Shown here one piece after another: positions 40,663 to 51,639 of a DNA stretch of 64,000 bases. The notes under the pieces were generated by a model, which did no database searches, was not told the origin of the DNA, and saw nothing but the letters and a program-made list of their open reading frames with translations. Source of the DNA: Isoetes taiwanensis (Eukaryota; Streptophyta; Lycopodiopsida; Isoetales; Isoetaceae); NCBI GenBank assembly GCA_021234155.1, contig JAJEKV010000011.1:19732677-19796676 (forward strand), written 5' to 3'. Every line of letters begins with the position of its first letter. Position 1 is the stretch's first letter. A program made the position numbers and the translations under genes.

Positions 40663-42169
40663 ATGTTACGTTGGGGTTGGGCCGACCCACCCCCCCCAGC
40701 CCCTCCGTCCTGCGGGTTCAGCCGGGTCCCGCCGATCCCTCTCCTCCCTGTTCAAGCTTCTCCCGTTCCTCCCGGACTCTCCTCGAGATCTTCCCGAATC
40801 TGAGCAAAATGTTGGGTTTGCGCTTGGCGAAGCTCACCGGCCTGGTACCGAGGCCGCAAACCCATATCGACTGTATGGTCGCCGATAATCTATCTTTGAT
40901 CGGGATTTCACCCCAAATAAAACGTGGTTATCCTCGTCCCCAATCCGGTATGGGGAACCTCAATTGCCCTCGCCATCGATGACCGCAGCCGCCGCCCCCC
41001 GAGGTACTGTACTCTCTTCCCCTAGCCGCCGATTCGCGCCTCAATCTCCGATGGTCGCCTTCCTTGGCCAAGCCTCGATACGACGGGCCGCCTGATGTCC
41101 TCCTCCTGTGATGCCCTTCCCCGTTCGAGGATAGAATTTAATGAGCATCATGACCATGTCGCTGCTCGACAATGGTGTAGGAGAGTCGGGCGAAGATTCA
41201 AATTCTGATCGGGAAGGGCTCTAAGAAATGATAGATAGGATAGGGGATCCTATCGTTATTCTCAAACCCGCTTTACTAGCTCATCTAGGAGCATGTCAAT
41301 GAAGGCCGGTCTCAGAGCCATGTACCGGGGCGATCATGGCATAAATCTCCACTATGCTCAAAGTAGAAGGGTCCGGGCGCTTGGTATTCGCCATAGCTGT
41401 GGCAATAAGGTCTAGGAAGGCGACAAAGGAGGCGCCGTGACGACGAGAAGGCGGCAAGGGAGGCGCTTAGTGTTCCCAAGACACAAGGGCGGGCAAAGCA
41501 AGGTCAAGTCCGATGTGGCGGCGGGCGGCGCTCTCAAGGCCGGAGGTGCCAAGGCAAGGCAGAACAAATAACAAGAAGAAATTTTAAACGGCCAGTTAAC
41601 TTTTGAAATTTTAAAATTTTCCTATTAACTTTTTAATTTTATTATTAAAAAAATAATTATACGGCAGAAATACGCGAGGCATACGGTCGGGCGCCGGCTG
41701 CATTATACGTGCTCCCGCCTCGGCCGGGTTCGCCGAAAAGCAAGCGGCGCCTCGAAGTTGACTGGCGGCCCGCGTTGACTCCGTCGACGGTCGGGCGCCG
41801 ACGCATTTTCGGCTCTTCTACCGCGGATCGCAAGACGACAAAAAGCAAGCGGCGCCCGAGTTGGTTTTCGGGCCTGCCCTTGACCATTTTTCGCCTGGAG
41901 ACGACCGTTCTAGGGTAATTCGAGTATGTCCGATCCAATGGACGCAACTTCTCCGTCATTTGAGCTACCCACTGACATTTACAATTCTTCCAATTCTTGG
42001 GCCCTCCAAATAAGCCTATCCTTCTTAAAGCTACAATTTCCTAATTTAACCTAACACCTAACCAAACAACAAAGAGGACTAACAACACATTAACTTAGCC
42101 TCCTCCTAACTACCGCGTGCTACGAAGTTAGTGTTTGGCGGTGCTATGATTTCGAGCAACCGAAATCAC
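40663..42169 (-). other. G2 leader, GC-rich, no further gene recognised
   Basis: On the minus strand, frame-continuous sequence rich in R, E, G and P precedes the H3-like ATG (for example E-E-R-D-R-R-D-P-A-E-P-A-G). It may be an N-terminal extension of that protein. The rest, to 42169, has only short frames on either strand. Base composition is much more GC-rich than the flanks. Confidence 0.4.
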
Positions 42170-42181
42170 GGCTCGATACCA
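42170..42181 (-). promoter_or_regulatory. G2 primer-binding site, one base deleted
   Basis: The minus strand reads TGGTATCGAGCC. The initiator-tRNA-Met site is TGGTATCAGAGCC, so one A seems lost. It lies about two bases from the inner edge of the 5' LTR. Confidence 0.8.
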
Positions 42182-42183
42182 CC

Positions 42184-43740
42184 GCGGACGCCCGAGTATA
42201 TATATCCCCCCGTACCGTACATATACGGGACTTTCCCTCCCATGGCGACCATCGCCGCCCGAGGCGGGGCCCTCCATCTAACCCGGCCGCCTACGAGAGA
42301 GACGCCAGTGAAGGACACGGAGGGGTCATTCGCCCACGCCGATGGGCCGTCGCCGCGAAGCATGAATACAAGGGTTAGCACACAAAGATAAATCATATAT
42401 AAGTGGCCACCACGAAGGGTGGCGCATCCATCCAAATATTAACAACACAGAATATGCATCTAACTAAGAAAACACCCAAAAGCCCAGGTTCTACCCCGGC
42501 TCAGACTCTAGTGGGGAGCGACTGAGGCTGGGTCTTAGGAGATCAGCAGACCGAATCTTGGCATGGCGTTGGCTGGCATAGAACATCGGCTAGGGTTGTC
42601 CACTCCATCCGCCCCCCTGTGCACACTTTGCGATGGGTCGATTCACGCTATGGCTTCGCTTATAGCCTTCCGGAGACGCACTCCGTGGATCACCCTTGAG
42701 TCTACTCCGTGTTCATGACACCGGTCCGATGAGGCGGCCTGGGAGGCGCCCCTTCCGGGATCACAGGCCGGTGTTGTGGGTGAGCTAGAGAATACAATGC
42801 CGCATCAGCGACCCCCGCATCCGTACCCGACTTACTCACCCTAATTCTACTCAAAGTGCATGGTGCCCCATACGGGTCACACCACTACACCCGTGGAGTG
42901 TCGGACCCATACCCGCCCTCCACGTGACCGCTATCGCCTAGCCCATTGTAGGAGTCTCGGGAGCCTTTATGCTCGTGGCAAGACCCCACCCCCCTACTTC
43001 ACCACCATTGTGTCCCTTGTCTAGGTGCTAAGCCGCACCATAGCGTCTATGACCCGGTGGGCTCTTGCCACGTGCCGAAACTAGTAGGGTGTTAAAGGAC
43101 TACTAGGAGCATTCTATACTCAAGCTCGAGGCCTCTACCCCCACAAGTTAATCCCCAAGCTTTTGCGAGAAACTACTAAATTAACTCATAGAGACATCGA
43201 CCATTCCATACAGAGCATCATTCATAATTGAAAAGTGTTCCTAATTACCAAAGAAGGGTTAATCTCACCCAAAACCAACCAGAAAAGGATACTAGAGTAT
43301 TATTCTACAATTTGCAAGTTAACTACCACTAACCGTAGTTTTTTGGCCGGACCCGTTGTCAAGGGTGTGCTTCCATGGTCTTTATCTTGGGGTAGCAAAA
43401 TGTGTAGAGGGTATCTTGGCGATCCGGGGACGAACAACAATCGCTTCCCCGAAAGGCCACCGCTGCTCCCGGGCGCTTTTTGGGTCGAAATTGGGCTGAT
43501 ATGAGGATGGCGCTTCCCTTTGGCATGCTAGCCACCCGGGTCATGCCAAATGGCGCCTTCCTACTATGGATTGACTTAATCACATGTCTTTAGATAATTA
43601 TCCTTTATAATCCGGTTAACATAGCTAATTAAATCCATTGTGGCCAACCCCCTAGGTTATCATACCCCAGGTGGCGTACCTATACCGAGTGACGGGTTCA
43701 ATATTTATACGTACACTGTATAAATACTTGGAACGTCACA
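42184..43740 (-). repeat. G2 right LTR (5' LTR of the element)
   Basis: Aligns with 30693-32282. Its inner end has decayed (GCGGACGCCCGAG in place of TGTGACGCTCCCAGA), while its outer end is intact (GGAACGTCACA). Many one- to three-base gaps relative to the left LTR cluster in GC-rich parts and often fall at CAG or CTG. Confidence 0.9.
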
Positions 43741-43745
43741 AATAC
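43741..43745. repeat. G2 target-site duplication, right copy
   Basis: AATAC, as at 30688-30692. Confidence 0.9.
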
Positions 43746-44267
43746 GAGTAGATGTATGATTGCTACCATGTCACTTAATCATTTACTTTTCCTTAGGCCA
43801 TGTTTAGCTCAAAATAGCTTAAACCACCAAGGTGTTATTGTTTTACATAATCTACCTTGTTTCCTGCCATTTGGTAACTCAACCACTGAAATTAATCTCG
43901 CACTTTTGTATGAGTATCAGAGAGTCAATTGTCATTACGCAACCCTTGTCACCTTCAAAGTATCCGTACACCAGATATATGGCCTCATGCCTTAAATGCT
44001 CCGTTCCATATTCATCTCACCATGAGATATGCATTTCCTATTCGAATATTTCTATGAATCCGTATGTCGCATTCTGCATGACATGATTTCTCACACATTA
44101 TAAGTCATTTCAAAATTAATCACTTTGAACATGACAACTTCTGTGCGATTTATAATCTTACGTTACCTCTTTAAGGAGGGGAGTTTTGCTTCCAGCATGT
44201 GATGTGTTGCCCATGGACAAGAGTAGTTTTGATGATGGGGACAGTATCCTTTTTAAGGTGGGGAGAA
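43746..44267 (+). mobile_element. G1 internal region, 3' remnant with polypurine tract
   Basis: Sequence resuming after G2. It ends in AAGGTGGGGAGAA (44255-44267) directly before an LTR start, so it is the 3' end of a plus-strand LTR element. A frame of 79 codons at 43756-43995 has no motif I know. The gag-pol part one expects between 30.7 kb and here is missing: G1 either lost it or never had it. Confidence 0.65.
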
Positions 44268-45127
44268 TGTGACGTTCTACGTACTTATATGCTAAACATA
44301 CAAAATACATGACACGTCACCACAGGTATATAATGGTACATTGGCCATTATTGAATAAGCCAAAAGGATTAAACTTAGCTATGTTGATTTGCCATTTAAT
44401 TGAATAAGCTAAATACCCAAGATTAATTAATTAATAACTATTTATATTAACTAATTAGTAATTAAATGCCACTTGGGTCAAATCGATTGACCCAAGAGAA
44501 CTTGCTAATTCTTGCCTAATCAAATTGGGGCTTTATCCCCAATTCGCCCCAATTCGATTTGGGGGAAATTGGAGAAGGAGGAGGAGCCTATTCAACCAGC
44601 AGAGCATGGAGAACCTGAGAGATGGGAGATCTAGCTCAGGTACCAGTTAGTAGACTTAGTTGGCTTGAGATTCTAGATAGAGATTAATCCTTGGTTGTTT
44701 AGATGGAGGATTAATCTCTTATTGATGTTCAATTTGAAGTTATGAATAAATTTATGAATTATTATGGTAGTTCTTCTCCTGCACCTCTTCTGTTCGTGGG
44801 ATTACGGAGGGTAGAGACCTAAAGGCTATGCAGAAGTAGAGATGCTCCTAGCTAGAATCCCATAAATGCCAATAAATGCGTCATGTGCACAAGAGCCCAC
44901 CTGGCTGGGGATGGTATGTTGTGGTTTAGCACCATATAACAGACACGATGATGAAGTAGAAATGGAACCTTGCCTAGCATGGCTACAAGGATTCCTACAG
45001 TGTGTTAGGCTTATAGTCGGTCACTGTACTTATAGGGACGTCTCGGACTTGATGAGCGTGGCTGGGGCTGGCTTGTGGATTTTGTGGAGTTAAGTCAGGT
45101 ACGGATGCGGGGTACCAGTGGGGTTAC
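44268..45127 (+). repeat. G1 3' LTR, first part
   Basis: Starts TGTGACGTTCTACGTACTTA after a polypurine tract. Its later part (about 44800-45127) matches 51640-51935, including GTTAGGCTTATAGTC followed by GGTCACTG or AGTCACTG. It is cut at 45127/45128 by the CACTA element and resumes at 50887. Confidence 0.8.
45125..45127. repeat. CACTA target-site duplication, left copy
   Basis: TAC, repeated at 50887-50889. Three-base duplications are characteristic of CACTA elements. Confidence 0.85.
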
Positions 45128-45138
45128 CACTACAAGAG

Positions 45139-45610
45139 GATAGCCATTTTTCATCACTTTAATATCACCTAAAATTTCAAAAAGTATTAAGTGATATAAA
45201 TAATGATATACAAGGAACAGTGGCACTATCAATGACAAGATTCTATCATCTATAGCATCATCAACATTGTCATAAATATGGTCAACAATTATATCAGTAC
45301 AAATTAATGACAATATATGTGTTACTAATAGCGTCATGAATAATATCATATATTGCATCAGCTTTACCATCATTTATTACTCCAATGGTATTAATGACAA
45401 TATAAGTGCTATAGCTTATATCACCCTTAGCTCCATCTATAGTATCACAATTTGACATTATTATATCAATGCTAGCATATGATGCTATATGTGTCGATAA
45501 TAGCATCATGGATAATATCAAGACTTACATCACTCTTACTATCAATCTTGTTGTAATTTTGATAATGATAATATAAGTGTTAATGCTTATATCATTTGTG
45601 ATGGCACTAC
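45139..45610. repeat. Left subterminal repeat region of the CACTA element
   Basis: Many short copies of phrases such as ATGATAATATAAGTG, TATAGCATCATC and AATGACAATATA in both orientations. Arrays like this are the transposase-binding zones of CACTA elements. Confidence 0.7.
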
Positions 45611-46018
45611 CTTCTTCAAACTCCCACAGACAAAGTACACAAAATGATATTATTAGAACAAGAAAGAAAAAGATTCTACAAACTCCCATAGACATTACGC
45701 CCAACAAAAAGGATGTGGCCAGTCCTCTTGGCCCTCTTCAGATTTTTTTCATATTTTTAGTATGAATATGTAGCATTATAACAGGGGGTTCCTTTTGTAT
45801 TTTTGTACGCTTTCGCATATGGTTTTGCTATGATTTCATCGCGTATGCAATTGGATGTACTAATGCGTACATCTAGAGTGCGCATACGAGTGCACTAATT
45901 TTGGACTAGTTTTATTGATCTTTTCCAATGGTTTAAGACCCTTTTTATTTTTAAGCTTCAAATCCTGGCATGCAAGACCTCGAGAGTTCTACTTTAGGGT
46001 TCGATTTCGAGCTCTACT

Positions 46019-46261
46019 TTAGGGTTCTATTCTGGTTGATCTGGAAGTTATGGCTATGGCTTCGAGGAGTTCCATGGCAGTGGAGTGAGGTTTTAGGGCT
46101 CCCGGATTGTAGTTCACGTTTTTGGGATTGTAGCCCTTTTGCTTAGCGATGGCTTGCAGGAGCTCTATGGTAGTTTCGCAATGGAAGGGTCCTCTGGCAT
46201 ACCAATCTTCACTTGGGTTTTTGTAGAAATCGCCCTGTCTTGAGCTCCGGATCAGCTCCAT
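46019..46261 (-). other. Open 80-codon stretch of unknown origin
   Basis: Reverse-strand sequence with two related phrases, T-I-E-L-L-Q-A-I-A and A-M-E-L-L-E-A-I-A, about 30 residues apart. I do not recognise it. It may be an exon picked up by the element, since the surroundings are otherwise non-coding. Confidence 0.3.
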
Positions 46262-46953
46262 TTTTTGCCAGACTGCTTTGCCTCAAAAGCCCTTTTCACG
46301 CTTAAAGCCGATCTCGATGTCCCCGCTCATGTTCTCATCGACTCATCATGTTTTGTCTCTTGAATGATATGCAGGCATTTAGATTGTTGACAATTGTTGT
46401 CCAGCTTGCATCTATTCAGTCTGATTGCCTGATTGATCTTATATGACCACCCGAACTTTCTACACATAATTTTTCTAAGTTATCTGCTCTTCCTTTTCAA
46501 CATTCCAACAAATTGAAGCCGCGGAAGTGGGCAGCTAGTTTTATACTTTATAAGTTTAAACTTTTGCAGCCAACAAAAACTTATGCTAGAAGTCGATGAA
46601 TGGTCTTGGGTACTATATATAGAATCCTTGCTGCCCGTTGAAGCCCCGCAATTGATGCCTAATAGTTGAAATGCTTGTTTGTTCTCTATAGGTTTATCAT
46701 ATTCGAGGCGTAGTCTCATCATCTCGACCCGTTTGCGGCTTCTGATTCAATTATTTCCCTGATCTAATTTTTTCTTAAGCTTATTAAGATGCCATACTGC
46801 AAGTCATCAGTGCCCAAATCTGTATAGATTCTTCCTGCATACAGGTTTTTGTGGAAAGATTCCGTGAATTGAAGGCGGGCTTTTCCGATCCTGACGCTCT
46901 CTTTCCACAACCACTTGAAACCCATTTGACAATGTCCTATCACCGCCAGCAAA

Positions 46954-47283
46954 GTGAATAGGCTTTGTGAACAGGAGCATGCAGAAGGGGCCGTTCCGAT
47001 TTTAGCACAAAGAGGTATTCCATTATCAAGAAATAATGCATACTATCTGTTAAGAGGTTGCTTAGAGAAGGAGGACCTCGGCCATGGCAGACAGCTACAA
47101 TCCCTTATGTTGCGGAATGACCTCAGTTCTTTTTCTGTTTTGTATGACCTCTTTATTCGCTTGTTTTCTTCTTGTGGAGACCTAGTGGAAACAAACAGAG
47201 TGTTCCATCTTGCTGGGATATTCATGGATTCCAGGCGGTTTTCTGCTGTTGCAGCATATGATGGAATTTTTGTGACCCTATAG
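46954..47283 (+). pseudogene. PPR protein N-terminal region fragment
   Basis: An open stretch of 109 codons has L-C-E-Q-E-H-A-E-G-A-V, A-Y-Y-L-L-R-G-C-L-E-K-E-D-L-G-H-G-R-Q-L-Q-S-L, then L-I/Y-D-L-F-I-R-L-F-S-S-C-G-D-L-V-E-T-N-R-V-F. This is the pattern of the first L/S-type repeats of plant PLS-class PPR proteins (L-L-x-x-C-x-x-x-x-D-L-x-x-G-R-x-x-H and I-x-x-x-x-x-x-C-G-x-x-x-x-A-x-x-V-F). The remaining repeats do not follow. It lies within the CACTA, so it is a captured fragment. Confidence 0.7.
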
Positions 47284-48589
47284 TCTCATATTGCAAAACC
47301 CGCCATCAGAAGCCGAAGGAGGCGGCCCGCGGGATGTGACCCAAATGCACATGCATGCCGGGCATCATGCCGATTCATAGCTAGAAGCTCTTTTGTCTCG
47401 AAGGCTTTGATTCCTAAGCTATGGCAGCTCAAATTTTGCAGGCTTCTTAGAACTGACAGCATATGTTCTATGCCCCAGGGGACTGCACAGTAGCTTAACT
47501 GCATATTACTTCCAGGCCCCTATCGTGAAAATAATTGCACCAGCTACCACTTCATTGATTCAACGCTTCAAACTAGTCTGTTGTGGAAAAATGTGGCATG
47601 GTAGAACAATGATACCTTTGATGATGTAGCAGGCACACTTGGGACGAGAAGCAGTGACTGAGAAGCTACTTCGGGGCAAAATAAGGCACAACTTAGATAT
47701 GGCCAAGTAAAAAGACGCTTCTGCTATCATGTTGAGTCATGCAGATATGGTACTGTCTGATTCCTTGGAAGCATTTCCATATGCTGTTTTAGATGGAAAT
47801 GTAAAACATTCATAGAAACATTCATAGATGAGGTAATGCATAAATTTCTAGAATGTTGTTATGTATTTCAAATTGATTATATTTTAAACCAAACAATTGT
47901 TGTATCCATTTGCAGTTTCAAATGCACACGAAGCACCTATTCTCTTCATCCAGTCAGTCCTAGAGTGTAATTGAGGGATGCTGTAAAATAAAAAGGTTTT
48001 ATGCATAAACATTTTCATGAATAGATGTTAAATGCTCTAGGTATTTTGTGCATAGAGATTTTCATGAACACTATGCTAAAATTTGTTTCGTGATATTGGC
48101 TTTGGCATCCTGTGCTATATTGAAAACTAATTATGACTTTGGCTTCTTGTGTTGCATTAGAATCCTGTACATATTTTATGAATGTGGTCATATAAATTAT
48201 GCTTAAGCTACCAACGAAACATTAAAACTTCTCACCATGTGTTCTTATGCCATTCCTTAGTCAAGTTACAACTAAATCAAAGTTTTGTTTCAACTGTCCA
48301 ATTGCAATACTGAAGCTTCTTAGTAAGTATCTATCTATTTATTTAGGCCCTTAAACTTTACTTATGTTTGTTTTAGTGAGGGCTCGAAGGGTGCCAAATT
48401 TTATTTTTTAATATAATAACAATGTAATTAACATTAACATTAATTAACATAAACCATTACATCAAACTATTTTAAATTAAAATCCGCTAATCTGGTAGAA
48501 CCATGCTAATATACTTAGAATGCAATTTTTGAGGCTCATAACAAGCATGGCAATGAGAATTTGAGTCTGCAACTCTCAATAGGGACACC

Positions 48590-49067
48590 ATGCAAAACTA
48601 TTTCACATTATCAGTCATCATGAAAGCAACGAGATGTTTAAACGAGATGTTATATCTTGGGCGTCAATGGTAGAGGCTATGCAGGGCATGGCAAAGGTGC
48701 ACTTGCATTAAACTGTTTCAAGGAGATGTGCATGGCAAAGGTGCACTTGCATTAAACTCTCAAGGAGATGCATCCTGAGAATGTGAAACCAAACAATGTC
48801 ACATTCAGTTGTGTCCTCGCATGTAAGCACAATATCACATTCCTTTGTGTCCTCCTCGCATGTAAGCACGTTGACTTAGTGAATCAAGGTTCGTGGTATT
48901 TCGAGCAAATCAAGTGGCATGGTTTTGGTCCATCCATGGATCAGAATAACTGCATGATTGATCCTCTAGGTCATGCCTGTTATTTCAAAGAGACAGAGAA
49001 TATATTACAGGCCTCCAACAAAATGTATGGGATTATGGAACTAGAGAGAAGATGCACCGATTTATAA
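48590..49067 (+). pseudogene. PPR protein (PLS class) fragment
   Basis: Reading with frame changes: R-D-V-I-S-W-A-S-M-V, then G-Y-A-G-H-G-K-G-A-L-type sequence, then an open stretch with V-K-P-N-N-V-T-F-S-C-V-L, A-C-K-H-V-D-L-V-N-Q-G and F-G-P-S-M-D, followed by a degraded E-type region. These are classical PLS repeat landmarks. Small internal duplications (GGCATGGCAAAGGTGCACTT at about 48688 and 48730; a repeated T-F-x-C-V-L phrase) disturb it. It is inside the CACTA and separate from the piece at 46954. Confidence 0.72.
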
Positions 49068-49197
49068 GCACCGAAGGCATATTGATATGGCAACATTTAT
49101 GGTGTCTTTTACATATGGAGAGGACCATAGGGGACCATAAGATGGCCAAAAATATTTGCATCTGTAGTATCCTCCATGATTTGTATCTCCATGATTT

Positions 49198-49735
49198 GTG
49201 TCTCATTTGACTATCCTTGACTTGAGCTGCGATAATCCTTTTGATCTTATTTATTTTAGGGCTGATTACAGTGGCAACGGCGGAGGCAAAAGCCTGTGGC
49301 CTTTCGGCCATGCTCCGGAAGAGACGTGCAGCCCAACCGTCCAGCATAACGGAAGTTTTGACGGAAGGAGGCAGCCATGGCGGAAGGTATACCGGGATGG
49401 AGCATTTTCATCTTCTCTTCTTAATCTTTGCAGGTTCGGCATAGGGATGCAAAAACAGATTTCTTCTGATTTTCTGCGGATGAATGTGGCGGAATGGAGC
49501 CGGCTACTTCATCTTTCTAGTGGTTTTTTTGCAGATGATGAAGGCACAACGGATATGGCAGATAGATAAACCACTTCTTCTTTTCTTTCTCCCTTGATGG
49601 CATTGAACAAAGTTTTGTTTTACTCATTCTTCCTTCTTGTGTAGGTCGAGCAACAAGGTTATGGCACGAAAAACAAGCGGAAGGTATTGTCGAAGTCGGC
49701 TCCGGCTTTTTAGCAAAAGGCATGCTTCGTTTTTA
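49198..49735 (+). other. Open stretches of unknown origin in the CACTA interior
   Basis: Two overlapping plus-strand frames (67 and 123 codons) with no known motif. Several short AG/GT boundaries resemble splice sites. It could be another captured gene piece, but I cannot say which. Confidence 0.25.
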
Positions 49736-50189
49736 GCAAAAGGTATAATGCTTTTTTTTTCCAAATCGGGTTGAGTAGAGATTTGGTTATGGCGTAATGA
49801 TAGGGCAACGGATTTTCATATGCAAGGTAGCAACAGAAAACAAGGCGTAGTATGAAGCATCGAGCTCTCTTCTTTCCCTTTCATCCGTTCTTGATCTTAC
49901 CGTCTTTCTTCTTTGATCCGGAAGCGCGTGCAATGAGTAGAAGTAGGGCACATGAATTGGAGGGCTAGCCTTGCTAGCTCTCCCGAAAAAATATCCAAGA
50001 AGTATTGATATTCTGCGACACCAAGATCAAGCATAAGCTGAAAAAATATATTTTGCAACACCAGGATCAAGCCTGAAAATCTAAAAAAGATGCAGGACTT
50101 AGGACCTCACAACAGCTTCTTTGTTAATCTTTCTTCTTTTCTAAAATTAATAGCATAATCCTCTTTTGCTTCTAGGTTATTGGATGAAA

Positions 50190-50870
50190 TCTTAAGTGAT
50201 TTATGATACTACCATTGACATTATAACCTTACATTATAAGCTTAGGGATAAAATAAAATTGGCCTTTATAGATAGTGATATAGGTGGTGGAAAACATGAA
50301 ATTATCTTTGATACAACTAAGGTCTAATTTGTAACTATATATGATATTATACTTGACGTTGATGATGATACAATCATACCCTCTATGTGATATTATATGT
50401 GGCATTGCCAATGATGCCACATCATGTTAGAAAGGATGATACAAGAGACGACACTCGTGGTGACATTATGAATGGCTTAATTATAGCAATACATGTGACT
50501 CTATACCTAACACTATTATAGCACCACAAGGATAAAATGCATGATATTATAACTGCGGCTATAGATGATGCTACAAATGATACTATTATACCACTACAAT
50601 GCTATAAAATATGATACTACAACTGTTGTTATTTGCAGCTATAGATGATGCTACAAATGATACTATAGATGATGCTACAAATGATACTATTATACCACTA
50701 CAATGCTATAAAATATGATGCTACAACTGTTGTTATTGATGATGCTACAAGTGACGATATAGATGACGTGATTTCATCAACAGCTACCGTCACTTATTTT
50801 ATCAAAATCTAAAAAATCTGAAAATGGGATTTTAAGCCAATAAATGATGAAACTAGTGGCTTAGATCGCT
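50190..50870. repeat. Right subterminal repeat region of the CACTA element
   Basis: Many copies of GATGATGCTACAAATGATAC and ATACCACTACAATGCTATAA with variants. The phrase TGATGCTACAAATGATACTA occurs at least three times between 50560 and 50700. The same words occur inverted near the left end. Confidence 0.75.
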
Positions 50871-50886
50871 TATTCTCTTGTAGTGT

Positions 50887-51300
50887 ACGGTCCTCTAGCC
50901 ACCTATGGAACCATCGTGCCTGCAAGGGGACTCACCTCTTTTTTGCCTCATCGGACCAAGGAGATGTAACCTGGAGTATCCTCATAGGGTGATTCCATGA
51001 GATTATGTCTCCGGAAGGCTATAACCATGACATAACATGTTCTAGCCTATCTGCAAAGTATGCACAGAAGGAGCGGATGGAGTGGACTACCTAACCATTA
51101 TTCTATGCCAGCCAACGCTATTGTCATGATTCCGTCTGTTGTTATCTGAAGGCCTTGACTGTCAGTTGATCACCCCGAAGTCTGAGCCTCGGGAAGAATC
51201 TTCATTCTTGATGCATTTTGTACGTGCATTGTTATTATGTGATGTTGCCTTGATGATGGATGGACCGCCCTTCGTGGTGGTATATTATTATTGGTTAGAG
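50887..51300 (+). repeat. G1 3' LTR, second part
   Basis: Continues the LTR interrupted at 45127. It shares GATTATGTCTCCGGAAGGCT, CTGCAAAGTATGCACAGAAG and GCCAGCCAACGC with the other LTRs of the family. Similarity fades near 51300, before the family's usual end. Confidence 0.7.
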
Positions 51301-51639
51301 GGGGTGGACCTTAAAAACCACAACTTACTTAAACTAACATGATGTACACCTGCAGGGCAATAGAAGAGAACTGCATGGATCAGGAAGGAGCGCATGACGT
51401 GAAGAACAAGAGTTCCATAAAACTACGTCAATTATGCGACTCTTAATAATCTGATGTATGAACTTGTTGATGCTATATAATTTTGTAGTATGTGAATATA
51501 GCCTTCATGGTTATAGATATATTAGGAATTCATCACGATAATAAACAATAAAAAGTTCACGATTGCAAACCTTTCTCTTTTCAAGCTAAATTCTAGGTAA
51601 ATCTCTGGAAAAATTACGATATCAGTTGCATGGGTAGAG

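Larger units (their letters stand above)
30693..43740 (-). mobile_element. G2, full-length Ty3/gypsy chromovirus of 13.0 kb
   Basis: Two LTRs of about 1.59 and 1.56 kb start TGTGACG (mutated in the right copy) and end CGTCACA. They are flanked by the 5-bp duplication AATAC. On the minus strand, in order: 5' LTR, primer-binding site, H3-like region, ORF-A, ORF-B, gag, protease, reverse transcriptase, RNase H, integrase, chromodomain, polypurine tract, 3' LTR. The distance from primer-binding site to gag (about 4.5 kb) is far longer than usual for chromoviruses. Gag and pol have stops and frameshifts. The element sits inside the older G1. Confidence 0.93.
45770..48495 (+). mobile_element. Second candidate gene-fragment element, inside the CACTA
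   Basis: Left end 45770-45885 matches 11598-11715. Right end 48385-48495 matches 13690-13795. Order and orientation are the same, but the interior is different. Either the CACTA swallowed such an element or both carry a shared repeat pair. Confidence 0.45.
45128..50886. mobile_element. CACTA (En/Spm-type) DNA transposon, 5.76 kb, carrying gene fragments
   Basis: The ends are CACTACAAGAG (45128-45138) and CTCTTGTAGTG (50876-50886), a perfect 11-bp terminal inverted repeat of the classical plant CACTA form. A TAC duplication flanks it. Removing it rejoins an LTR whose other copy at 51.6-52.3 kb is uninterrupted at that place. Subterminal regions are full of short repeats. No CACTA transposase (TnpD or TnpA) is visible, so it is non-autonomous. 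The interior holds PPR pieces and a block with flanks like those at 11.6-13.8 kb. Confidence 0.9.

Noticed and set aside
40655-40982. Plus-strand frames of 77 and 103 codons in the G2 leader
   Set aside because: They are antisense to the continuous charged frame leading into the H3-like region and show only GC-driven proline and serine richness.
45577-45765. CACTA transposase remnants in the left interior
   Set aside because: The short frames are low-complexity translations of subterminal repeats with no transposase motif.
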